A stretch of DNA of 64,000 bases. Origin: Typhlomys cinereus (lineage: Eukaryota > Chordata > Mammalia > Rodentia > Platacanthomyidae). The DNA lies in NCBI GenBank assembly GCA_023101885.1, contig JALPQD010000017.1, forward strand, positions 913,428 through 977,427, written 5' to 3'. Of this stretch, positions 32,102 through 41,220 are shown piece after piece. Position 1 is the stretch's first letter. Each line of letters begins with the position of its first letter. The position numbers and the translations under genes were made by a program. Under the pieces are notes generated by a model, which was not told the origin of the DNA, searched no databases, and saw only the letters and a list, made by a program, of their open reading frames with translations.

Positions 32102-33550
32102 GAAATTGGTATCAGAGAAGAGAGGTATTGCTTATGAGACTAAGAGGATCCAGCACTAGAAGGTGAAGTGTTTGTGAAGTTGACAGAAGTTGATACCAAG
32201 AAGTAAAGAAGTATGGTAATTGCTGTGATGTGGCTTATAAGCTTATAAGCTTTCTTGTGAAAGCATTGAAGAAGGTAATATTTTGAGAGATGTAGACAGT
32301 GGAAACCTAGCTTACAATGGTTCAGGGGGATCAAAGACTGTGTTTGGAACTGGATGAGGGGCAAATAGAGTGATGTGTTGGCAGAGTGCTTGATTAAAGT
32401 CTGCCCTCATCTGAAAGCTTGCCTGAAGTTAAATTAAAGTGTTTGGTGAAGGAATTTTCAAGGCAATATAGTCTTGACAGTATAGCATGGATGTTTTATA
32501 GTGCTCTTGTCCAGAGATAGGATGAAAAAGAGCAAGAAATCAGGCAAAAGAAGCAAAAACTGTGGAATTGGAAGGAAAATGTGAAGACAAGCCTACAAAG
32601 AAGGCAGACAGCAAAATGGCAGCTATTTTTGAAAAGATAAGCTTAACTAGCAAACCAAAACCTGTTGTTCATTTGGATAATAGGAGCGGTTGCACCCTAA
32701 GGGCAAGATTATCACGGAAGGTTTACACCCATAAGAATGCAAATTCTTTTGGAAGGAAACAGCTAAAGGCAGAGCTCCAAAGAATTTTCTGCTTCTCCTC
32801 AACTAAAGCAACTGCTCAAGAGAGATAGATATTCTTCCCAGCATCAACACAGAGAAGATGAACCAGCTGTATATCCAAGGGGCCAATCTCTTCCTGGAGG
32901 CTGTAGTAGAACTTGGCAAAATCATCCAGGTTTCAGGTTTTAGAAGTATCAAAGTTGCAAGAGGGAGGAGGTTGTGGATTCCTCCTCCAAGGTTTCAGAG
33001 AATGGCAGAAACTAGGCAGTGTGTGGCAGGAAGTGTGCAGTTTAGATGCCCAAGAAGGGCAGTTTGTGCTGTGGAGTCAAAGCCTGGTTTGCTATTGAGA
33101 AGTGAAGATGCTACAGATGTCAAAGTCAACATAGGACATCTGCCAAGGAGAGCTGCAGACCATGGGAGGAGCCAGCCAAGACAGTGGTGTTCTATGGGCA
33201 GCTGTGCTGCAGCAGTGGAACCAAAGAACTTTGGAACTTAGATGATTTCAGCAAAAGGTTCATGTTAGACATGGAGCTGCAGGATTTGGAGTTTGTTCTG
33301 ATGGTTTTTGGTCTTGTGGACTGATCTTCCCTGGATGCCCCCATTGCTCCTTTTGGAATGGAAATGTTTATTCTGTGCCATTATATGTTGGAAGTATGTA
33401 ATTTGTCTTTTGATTTCTATAGGAGGCTTTGGAATTTGAACTTTTAGACTGTGTTGGGACTACTGATATAGTCATGAGGACTTTTAAAGTTGGACTAAGT
33501 GTAGTGTGCATAATGAGATGACAATGAGCCTGTGTGGGTCAGGGGTAGAG
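32102..33550 (+). pseudogene. MaLR internal region, non-functional
   Basis: The internal part begins with the putative primer-binding site and contains two unrelated-looking open frames (32562-32828, 88 codons; 32858-33241, 127 codons). Neither shows gag zinc knuckles, a protease DTG motif or a YXDD polymerase motif. MaLR internals are known to lack full pol, and I treat these frames as remnants or chance. Confidence 0.65.
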
Positions 33551-33926
33551 TACCTATGGTTTGAAATGGAGCTGCCCACCCTCCATAGGCTCATGTGTTT
33601 GAATCTTTAGCTGTTGTCAGTATTTGGGAAGGTCATGGCATCTTTAGGAGATGGAGCCTGCTGAGAAAGGCAGTTACAGGGGGTGGGCCTTCAGGTTGGT
33701 TAACCCCACCCTGTTTGAGTGAGTATTTCTGCTCTTGATCTTTCAGCAGCAGCTCTCTGCCCCATGAGGAAGCAGCCTCCAGCTTCTGCTGCCAGCCATG
33801 CCTTTTCCACCATGAAAGACTGTATCTCCCCTCTAAAACCGTAAGCTGAATAAATCTCCCTTTTCCCCTCTAAGTTACTTGAGTTCGAATCTTGTCTCAC
33901 AGCAACAGAGAAGAATAATTGCTACA
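33551..33926 (+). repeat. 3' LTR of the MaLR-type element
   Basis: TATGGTTTGAAATGGAGCTG, CCATAGGCTCATGTGTTTG, GTTACAGGGGGTGGGCC, CCTCCAGCTTCTGCTGCC, CTTTTCCACCATGAAAGAC, AAGCTGAATAAATCTCCC and GTCTCACAGCAACAGAG. Clearly homologous to the 5' LTR but diverged, so the insertion is old. Confidence 0.86.
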
Positions 33927-33929
33927 GGG

Positions 33930-34077
33930 GGCGGTACATTCCACAGTACACATGAAGGTCAGAGGGCAACTCTCAGGAACCAGTCCCCTCCCTCCACCTT
34001 GTGGATTCCAGGAATCAAACTCCGGTCATCAGTCTGGAGGCAAAGGTCTTTACCACTGAGTCATCTCACCTGCCTGA
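33930..34077 (-). mobile_element. B3-like SINE, reverse
   Basis: GTACACATGAAGGTCAGAGG, GCAACTCTCAGGAACCAGTC, TCCACCTTGTGGATTCCAGG, AATCAAACTCCGGTCATCAG, TGGAGGCAAAGGTCTTTACC and ACTGAGTCATCTCACC match the reversed rodent B3 order very closely. Confidence 0.9.
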
Positions 34078-34249
34078 GTGTTCATACTTTTAAAGAAAGA
34101 AGTCCTGAGATGCACACATGGCATGTCTGTGCACACATGTGCATGGGTGTGCAACATGAGTAGAAGTGCACAGACACAAAGCTTCTCCCACCCTCTTCGC
34201 CAGCCACCCACTTCAAGACAGATTATATTTGAAAAGCAGCCTCGAGTAA

Positions 34250-34720
34250 ACCCTTCTAATAGCTTGTGACATCAACTTAATGATAGATGAAATAAATGAA
34301 AATTACATTCTCCTTCATTTAAACACTAAGCCCTTTTAATTGTTTTATTTTAAAAAACTCATTTCCTCTCGTAATTATCAATATATTTCCATCACCCCAG
34401 GAAATAAAAAGGCTTCTTTCAGGGGCAATTTTAACACCTGTAAATCCCCCAGATGTTTGAACGAGTCCACAAGAGCTGGAGAGGAAAGTGCTTATTTTAT
34501 AGTCTGGCTGTTACTCAGTTTGCTTTTGATTTTTTTTCTTTAAAAAAATCCTTTCATTGTATTTTTGATTAGTGCTGGATAAATACTGTTTGGATTAAAA
34601 ATCCCTACTGTATGATTGAACTCAGCATCTTGCTACTAGTCTCTCAGACTTGACAGCTAATGAGCATATAACTAGTTTTTCATGCACAAATCAAGGTGAT
34701 TATATACAGAATTAGAGGGG
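34250..34720. promoter_or_regulatory. Candidate conserved AT-rich non-coding segment
   Basis: About 470 bp free of recognisable repeats, with many TAAT/ATTA cores (CTCGTAATTATCAATAT, TTTTGATTAGTGC, GCTAATGAGCATATAAC). No coding signal. Conservation untested. Confidence 0.28.
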
Positions 34721-34872
34721 ACGAGATGTCTCCTCACTCCAACTTGTACTTTGCAAAGAAGCAAATGAAAGGACAGGATGATGCTGTGACTTGACCACGT
34801 GGAATGTGGCCTTTATGACACTCCAGATTGTCATTGTCATCTTCATCTCTCTGCACGTGCAAGTACATGCAG

Positions 34873-34910
<38 letters not shown>

Positions 34911-34918
34911 CACACACG
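34873..34918. repeat. (AC)n microsatellite
   Basis: About 40 bp of ACAC with CACG at the left and CATGCACACACGG at the right. Confidence 0.95.
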
Positions 34919-35561
34919 GCAGTACTTGCAGATCTGCCTGACATGTCACCCACACATGCACAACACTTTCCTCTAAAGTTCCGGTTTATATCCATAAGTT
35001 TGCTCTTTCTGGTTCATCTAATTCTGCACGTCACAAAGACAACAGAGGGTTCTCTCCATCAGGGAATGATGAATTCCCCTTGCCAGAGACCAAGTCAGAG
35101 AAGGCACATGCTGATCCACTCGCCAGAAAATTGCCACGAGAACATTCAGAGAGAGACGTTTTCACGTGGCCGTCCTCAGAACTGCCAGCTGTTTCCAGAG
35201 CCCAGTGACCTTGCAGAGCTCCGAGTTGGTTGATTCTGACTGGGGTGTGTCTTAAATCTGAACAGCTTATGTAGCTGCTGTCAGGGTGGAGAGGGGTCCA
35301 AAAGATTTTTCAACAATGTTACTGTGGCTCAAACAGAAAGATCCATACGAAGCCAGTTCTACTACATAGAAATTGAGGTAGGAGATCGCATCTGAGGTAT
35401 ACCCACATCCCCCAGAGGTGTGTGCTAGCAAGAGGATGATGTGATACTCGCCACTGTCAGCTTGCTTCCTAAAGCATGGCCAAATGGTTTTTTTTTAAAT
35501 ATATATATATACAATGCATAGGATTGGGGAGAATTAAATGCAAGTGGTTAGAAACATTTGG
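34919..35561. other. Unique non-coding sequence
   Basis: No gene. An AT run (TTTTTTTTAAATATATATATATAC) lies at 35489-35512. Open frame 34799-35233 includes the microsatellite and is not supported. Confidence 0.35.
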
Positions 35562-35599
35562 TCTGGACTAGGGAGATGGCTCAAGAGTTAAAGCCTTTG
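35562..35599 (+). mobile_element. tRNA-derived SINE, first fragment
   Basis: GGACTAGGGAGATGGCTCAAG then AGTTAAAGCCTTTG is the 5' end of the SINE. It stops at an L1 insertion and continues at 36279 after a copy of TTAAAGCCTTTG. Confidence 0.9.
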
Positions 35600-36278
35600 G
35601 TGACATACAGTGCCCATCAGGATGGAGTGAAGGGCATTGCAGGAGCAGCAAAACTGCAAAAGAAAATCAACAAACCACAATCCAGAACTTCAGAGACTCT
35701 ATATCATCCACATAGAACTAAACCAGCCTAATCTCCCCCCATCCTGAAGCTCAGGGACATCTGCGGAAGAGGGGGCGGTAAGATTGTAAGAGCAAAAGGA
35801 TGGGGGAGCAATGATTTGAACAGTCTCCACACTGGATAGGGCTGAAGCAATCATAATAGGACTTTGCATGCCCTGCAGCCATGTCCGTCACACTATTGAC
35901 CTCACAAAGTCTAACATCGGCTAAAAGCACCAAGATCCTTGGAGGCAAGGGATTGATGGCCATAGTAGTGTTCCTATGCTTAAGGGGAACATGGGAAAGG
36001 GTTCAGAGAAATGCCACTGGGCCCTTGTACGTCATCGGAGAGGAGGACCAAGAGGAGAGTTAGGCATACACAATAAAGGACTCTCTGGGAATTGGGGGGG
36101 GAGGCACTGGGAGATGGGGAGGGAGGGAGGGGGAGCAGGGGGTTCGGGGGGAGGAGGAGGGGGAGAGAACTGGTCTACCTATTAAGTTTGTATGAGCGGA
36201 AATAATAATAAAAATGTTAAAAAAAAAAAGAAAAAAAAAGAAAGACAATATGGTTCTAAAAAAAAAAAAAAAAAAGAC
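35600..36278 (+). mobile_element. 5'-truncated L1 3' UTR with poly-A
   Basis: Rodent-type L1 3' UTR: GCTCAGGGACATCTGCGGAAG, AGGGGGCGGTAAGATTGTAAG, AATAGGACTTTGCATG and GGGGAACATGGGAAAGG. A G-rich polypurine block (36092-36170), GTCTACCTATTAAG, AATAATAATAAAAATG and two poly-A runs follow. TTAAAGCCTTTG occurs at 35588-35599 and at 36279-36290, a 12 bp target-site duplication. The TT/AAAG junction fits the L1 endonuclease preference. No ORF2 remains. Confidence 0.95.
36092..36172 (+). other. G-rich polypurine tract of L1 3' UTR
   Basis: Many runs of 3-8 G (GGGGGGGGAGG, GGGGAGGGAGGGAGG, GGGGGAGCAGGGGG, GGGGGGAGGAGG). Such a tract in the L1 3' UTR is known to be able to form G-quadruplexes. The L1 copy at the window end has a similar block. 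Confidence 0.88.
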
Positions 36279-36465
36279 TTAAAGCCTTTGCCTCGCAAGC
36301 AAAAGGACCCAAGTTCAGGCCCCCAGATTCCATGTAAAAATGCCGGGTGGAAATGGCAGCAGCGTGCCATTCCAGCCCTGAAAGGCAGAGCCTGAGAAAC
36401 CCTAAAGCAAAGCAACTAAGGACACAGAGCAATCCAGGATGACTCCTGATGTCATCCTTGGGCCT
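36279..36465 (+). mobile_element. tRNA-derived SINE, second fragment
   Basis: Continues after the L1: GCCTCGCAAGCAAAAGGACC, CAAGTTCAGGCCCCCAG, TGTAAAAATGCCGGGTGG, AATCCAGGATGACTCC, TGATGTCATCCTTGGGCCT. It is then cut by a solo LTR. Confidence 0.93.
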
Positions 36466-36885
36466 TGTCTTAGTTAGGCACAGGTGTCAACTTGATGGTT
36501 GAGGGTTTGAGCTCTGGGCACATTTGTGGAGAATTAGTGGTTGAGCTGGGCCCAGAACAAGCCTGCAGGAGATTGTCTAGCTAATGGGGAAGGTCCAACT
36601 GTGGTGGGTGGGACTAGGCCCTGGAATAAATTACAGAGAACTGATTGAGGGAGTCGGCATCCTTGTGTACACTTGGCCAGACATGCTGGTCTGGCAAGTA
36701 AGGATTGGGCCTCTCTCAGCTGTTATGTAGAGATGGTGTGGCCAGTTCCCTCAGCCCTGGTGTTGGTCCGTGCTCTCCTGTCAAGCTGGACTACAGACTG
36801 TAACAGGACTATAAGAAAATAAATCCCTTGTTCCCTTAAGCTGTCTGATGGTCATTTATCAGCAACCATGCAGGCGACTGCAACA
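36466..36885 (+). mobile_element. Solo LTR, family A, intact 420 bp
   Basis: Starts TGTCTTAGTTAGGCACAGG and ends ATGCAGGCGACTGCAACA. GGCCT occurs immediately before (36461-36465) and after (36886-36890), a perfect 5 bp duplication. TG...CA ends, the 5 bp duplication, 420 bp length and an AAATAAATCCC poly-A signal near 36818 identify an LTR. No internal region is present, so it is a solo LTR. It is the best reference for the copies at 3914, 8468, 53629 and 62159. Confidence 0.9.
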
Positions 36886-36990
36886 GGCCTCCACAGGCAC
36901 ACACACTCAAGTGCACTCTTGTACACACACACGTGTGCGCATGCACACACACATATGTATGCTTGCACACTCACATGCATACACAAAGAT
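36886..36990 (+). mobile_element. tRNA-derived SINE, third fragment (tail)
   Basis: GGCCTCCACAGGCACACACAC and the degenerate CA/TG-rich tail complete the SINE begun at 35562. Confidence 0.9.
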
Positions 36991-38255
36991 ACCTTTCAGT
37001 AGACATATAGGCCGGGGATATCACTATGAGATACAATCACTGTCTGAGTGTTTTTCTGTGGTGCAGTGTCTAAGACATCCAATTACAGTGTTTAGGCCAA
37101 AAGTGTTTTTTCTCAGCATTGGGAGCTTCTTTTGCCTGATTTGAAGTTGTGTGCTCCTCGGTTCAGGCCTAGAATGCCTGATTGTGAGCCAAGGGGGTGC
37201 GTGGGCAGCTCCCACAGAGCCAGTGGGTAGCAAGGGGGGCATCGATCTACAATCCATGCTAGAATAACACTTGGGCCTTAAAAAAAAATTCCTGGAAATG
37301 GATGATATGGAGAAAGTGCAGCACATCCCAAGTGTTTTAAGGCATCGTGTTCTGCACGGTGAACAAAGGCTGCCGGAAGTGGGGAGCAAGGCCAAGCTTA
37401 CGGAACACAGCTGGCCACTGAGGCCCCTCAGAAAGTGGCTCAGCCAAGTCAGAACTTTGGAGGCTTCGTGGGCAAATGTGCCCACGTGGAGCCAGAGCAC
37501 AGAGATTCTTCAGCCCTGCCCGGCCCTCCTCTGACTAGTCAACAAGCCATCAGAGACCCGAATTTTAATGTCTGACCTAGGATTCTAGCTCTGTTAATCC
37601 AGGCACCACCCCAAAGTCATCTTGGGTCAAAGTGAGTCAATGGTCATGAAGCCCAGGCAGCAAGATTGAGACCAGGGACAGCTCTGTCTTTGGCGAACAT
37701 GACTCTACACTCTGGAAGATTCTGTCCTAATCTGGATTGCTTTTTGACTTAGGGAAGATAGTAACAATTCTTGTCTCTGTAGTAATCTGCAAGAATTCTA
37801 TTATTCAACATAATACCCAATAGCTATCAGTAAATGCTAGGGAATACATTATTGGTGTATGTGTATGTGCATATGCATGTATGTGTACATGTGCAAGTGT
37901 GTGCATATGTGTTTGTGTGCATATGTGTGTGAGTGTGTGTGTGTGTTAGAGGACGTGGCTATCCCTCTTCCTAAAACACTTGCATACCTACCTTAACAGC
38001 CACAATTTCGGACTGCCATAGGATTAATCAGTGATTAATGCTCCCTGTCTACACAGAATATGGCTAATGATTCCCAACTTAAATAAAACATGAAAGATAG
38101 TCTACCATCTCAGACACTGTGACACTGGGGGGAAAGGCGCTTACGTTCTCCTAAGCCATTCTTCCTATCTTGGCCACAGAGTCCTTGCCAAACAAAAGCA
38201 GTGCCAAGACCAGTTGTGACAAATTACCGCTCAACCTATTGGCACATTTAAGAAT
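36991..38255. other. Unique sequence with a GT microsatellite
   Basis: 37270-37540 is GC-richer with open frames on both strands (158 codons minus, 87 plus) but no domain. 37857-37948 is an interrupted (TG)n tract. No other repeat recognised. Confidence 0.4.
37857..37948. repeat. Interrupted (TG)n tract
   Basis: TGTATGTGTATGTGCATATG-type units ending in a pure TGTG run. Confidence 0.9.
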
Positions 38256-38263
38256 ATCTCTTT

Positions 38264-38287
38264 TATTTGTGTGTGTGTGTATGTGTA

Positions 38288-38326
<39 letters not shown>

Positions 38327-38557
38327 ACTGTGTACCCCTGTGGAAGACCAAGGATAACTTCAATAATCATCCTGGATTGTTTCTACCTCCTTTTTACTTC
38401 ACTTTGAGGTTTCCCAAGCTATGCCCACCAGGGACAGAAGTGCAGGCTGCCACCGTTGCCATCTGGCATTTTTTTAGTGGGACCTGGGATCCAAACGCAG
38501 GTCCTTCCGCTTGTGAGGCAGTCTTCACCCCTGAGCCGTCTCTCCAGCCCAGGAATG
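38264..38557 (-). mobile_element. tRNA-derived SINE, reverse
   Basis: Reverse copy: (TG)n(GA)n tail at 38268-38322, CCAAGGATAACTTCAATAATC, ATCCTGGATTGTTTCTACC, GAGGTTTCCCAAGCTATGCC, GATCCAAACGCAGGTCC, TTCCGCTTGTGAGGCAG and GAGCCGTCTCTCCAGCCC. ATCTCTTT flanks it on both sides (38256-38263 and 38558-38565), a likely target-site duplication. Confidence 0.92.
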
Positions 38558-38759
38558 ATCTCTTTGAGAAGAGAATGGAAACTTGATTGAACGTACAACT
38601 GTGTCATGCTTGGCCTTCATTGAGCCTTGTGATTTTTTCCTTTGGGATTTGGGACTACCACCTAACTTCCAAATGCCTCAATGGATTCAGAGGCCCCATG
38701 ACCCAGGCTTCTGAGTCTGAAAAGATGAGCTAGACCGAGCATGCCTCGGCAAATGAGTG

Positions 38760-39370
38760 AGTGGAGACGCGCCCCCTCCCCACGCCTGCACCTCCTGCTC
38801 GCTCGCCGCGTTGCTGGCGCGGACTTGCCACGGGATGGGGCAAGACGTCTGGGAACCAGCCCCACCACTGCTTCTATTTCTGCTAATATCAATATTAATT
38901 TTTGCAGGCTTCGCTTTTCAGCTCATCGGGCTAGAGGTGCAACCTGCGGGCATCCTCGTGTCTGGCAAAGGGGGTCCGTGAGCCCGCCGTCAAGGCGCGG
39001 CCCCGGGGAGCACAGTGTGAAAATCTGGTTCGAGCCCAAGACGGCAGGAGAGAGCAGGGGCTGAAAGTCACGCCGCTCCTCGCGGCCAAATCACCGAAGC
39101 TGAGAAACAAATACCTGGACGTGATGGGGCCGCCTCTGGTGCGCTCGCCGCCAATTTCCCACTTGGCCACATGTGCACGTTTAATTAACGTTCTGCTCGT
39201 CACCTCCCGCAAGTCATTAATAACGATGCTCTTGGAGACACGGGTGCGTCTCAGCGCCTGCCAGAAGCGCTCGGCCGGCCACTGTCTCCCCGCCAGTCCA
39301 CGGCCGCCCACCGCTGCCCACGTGGCCTTCCAACCAGGTTTGCATCCAGGCGGCAGAGCTCAGAACCGGC
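38760..39370. promoter_or_regulatory. CpG island
   Basis: By hand I count about 50 CpG dinucleotides in these 600 bases (38761-39360), in sequence of roughly 58 per cent GC. That is close to the number expected by chance, while bulk mammalian DNA has about a fifth of it. Flanking sequence is CpG-poor. Such islands usually mark promoters or developmental control regions with an unmethylated germline state. No coding exon is evident. It includes TTTAATTAACG and CATTAATAACG homeodomain-like sites at 39180-39230. Confidence 0.85.
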
Positions 39371-40260
39371 TCAGTTGAATTCATCTTTCAAGTGAGATTT
39401 CTGGATGCATCCATTTCATTGCCTTCACCCACTAATGTGGTAGAAGAGGGTTTTTTTTTTTTAATTCTATTAAAAAATGCAATTAAATTTGTCTCATGGA
39501 ATTTGCTCTTTAAAAATCCAGACAGCTGCTTGCTCGTGGTGGCATTATGCTCTCGATTCTTGCACATTTTTTTTTCCTTCATCTCCATTCCATTACTTTA
39601 CTGAGGATTAAAGACAGGCTTAGCAGATGGCAAATGCCAGGATCTCTTCCCGCCCCCACCTCCCATTCGGAAGGCGAGGATCATATCGGCCAGAATACAC
39701 AGCCCAGGTTCCTCTGAGCCACGCTTGGAAGAGGCGAGCAACTGTTTCCTTCTCATTTATCAGCAAATGCACAAGACAAGATCGAGGGGCAGGTGAGGGG
39801 TGAGAGGCGGAGCTGTGCTCCCCGCGGCTTGCTCTGAAGGCGGTGGCCTGATACCTGCCCCCCCACCTCAGTTCCTCCATCTCTCTCCACTCTCTCGCTC
39901 CCTCCACCATTGCTCAGCCATAAAGCATTCATTAGGCTGAGAAGCAAATGAGGTAATGTCTGTGGTAAGATGGCTTGCGCGTTCCCAAAGAAAGACACCG
40001 GATAAAAAGAATTCTGATTGCTAACAGTCAGAAACAAGAAACATCAGCCCAGCTGGCTTTACAAACTATTTAACTGGCTGTTTCTTGAAAGGAAAAAAAA
40101 ACTATTTTTATCAGTTAATTACACATTTTTCTTATTAAATAACAATGCGAAAGCATTTCTTGCTCATTTTCCTGTCATGATTAATTTAATCTGCTTCCCT
40201 TTATTAAAAGTCCGGTTTGCTTTCCCTCGGCCATCCTGGTAGGCTAGTGACAGAATCATG
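39371..40260. promoter_or_regulatory. AT-rich repeat-free flank of the CpG island
   Basis: About 890 bp without any recognisable SINE, LTR or LINE. It has many TAAT/ATTA cores and runs such as TCAGTTAATTACACA, TTATTAAATAACAATGCG, TGATTAATTTAATC and CTAATGAATGCTTTATGG. Only short T runs interrupt it. Open frames are under 100 codons and domain-free. Proposed as regulatory from composition and position. Confidence 0.4.
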
Positions 40261-41027
40261 GCTGCTTAGCTTCTTCCATCTACATTAACTCTTTCTTACT
40301 CCTTGCTTCCCACAGCCCAAGTTGGGAAACACTGTCAGGAGAGGGCCAAACAGGCACACAGTGAAGACCCACTCTTGGCCTGGCAGATGGCTCCCCTCTC
40401 CTTGGCCAGCCCACTCCTCAGAGGGGATCCGAGTTTAGTCCTGTACCACATTCCAAAAGGGAAGGGCACAGAGTGGGCAGAGCCAACACACACTCTCCAA
40501 GCATGCCTGCGCGGTATGACCGAGATGGCTGAGAAGAGAGAAGCCATTCTCTTCTAATGTAGCTGATTGCTACACATGGAAAGAATCAGTGGTGCTTGGT
40601 GATAACATGGTGGTGCATGCAGAATCTCTGGATATAAAAAAGATGCCTCAGATACCCTCAAATACCCATGGAGACAGGAAAGAAAGAGCTTGGAGATGAA
40701 ACATCCAATTCATTTCAACATCTGATTCAAAAGTAGTATTCAAATTTTGAGGCAAAATAATTCACCAAGACGAGTACAGAAACCATAGTGCCAAAAGTAA
40801 TTTCACGTGCTTTTCCAGTCGTCCAAGCGATGGGTAGTAATGTCTGCTGAGCCCCAGCTTCAGCAGGTTCCCTGCCTATGGCTGGGTTTCCTGATGTTCT
40901 CCTAGTAAAAACAATACCACGCCTTCCAGGACCATCCCCTCTGAGTCTGGGCTACAGAAACATTGAGATTTGGTTCTTGGAGACCCCTGGCTCTTGAAGG
41001 CCCTCAGATCCGCAGCTCAATGAAAGT
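40261..41027. other. Unique non-coding sequence
   Basis: No gene or repeat recognised. Confidence 0.35.
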
Positions 41028-41220
41028 GAGCTACGATGGGGAGAGATGCCCGAGGGTAAGCTGTGATGGGGAGAGATGCCCAGGGGGAAGGCAGTGATGG
41101 GGTGAGATGCCCAGGGGTGAGTTGTGATGGGGTGAGACGCCCAGGGGTGAGTCGTGATAGGGTGAGATGCCCGGGAGTAAGCTGTAATGGGGAGCTACAA
41201 TGTGAGCTACAATGAGGTGC
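41028..41220. repeat. 30 bp minisatellite, about 5-6 units
   Basis: Units of 30-31 bp share GTGATGGGGWGAGATGCCC followed by a GGGGTGAG-like spacer. The final unit is degenerate and contains a doubled GAGCTACAATG. Units differ by several substitutions, so the array is older than a fresh expansion. Confidence 0.9.

Larger units (their letters stand above)
31719..33926 (+). mobile_element. Complete ERVL-MaLR-type provirus, decayed
   Basis: Two related direct LTRs (31719-32101 and about 33551-33926) flank 1.45 kb. The first LTR begins TGTCATGATTTGAAATGTG and ends near AACTGATTCA; the second ends GAATAATTGCTACA. The internal region opens with TTGGTATCAGAGAAGAGAGG, similar to the tRNA-Leu-type primer-binding site of ERVL/MaLR elements, and a GGGGTAGAG purine run precedes the 3' LTR. 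No reverse transcriptase, integrase or envelope motif is seen, as is usual for MaLR internals. Neighbouring G-runs (TGGGG before, GGGGG after) may be a decayed 5 bp duplication. Confidence 0.85.

Noticed and set aside
32562..33241. Possible gag-type genes in the provirus interior
   Set aside because: No zinc knuckle, protease or polymerase motif is visible, and MaLR internals normally lack intact genes.
36060..36415. Frames over the L1 3' end and poly-A
   Set aside because: They consist of poly-Lys or poly-Phe from A runs and of the known L1/SINE sequence.
38741..39064. Homeodomain-like KIWFEPKT peptide in the CpG island frame
   Set aside because: Only three or four residues recall the homeodomain helix. 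There are no other conserved residues around it, so it is chance.
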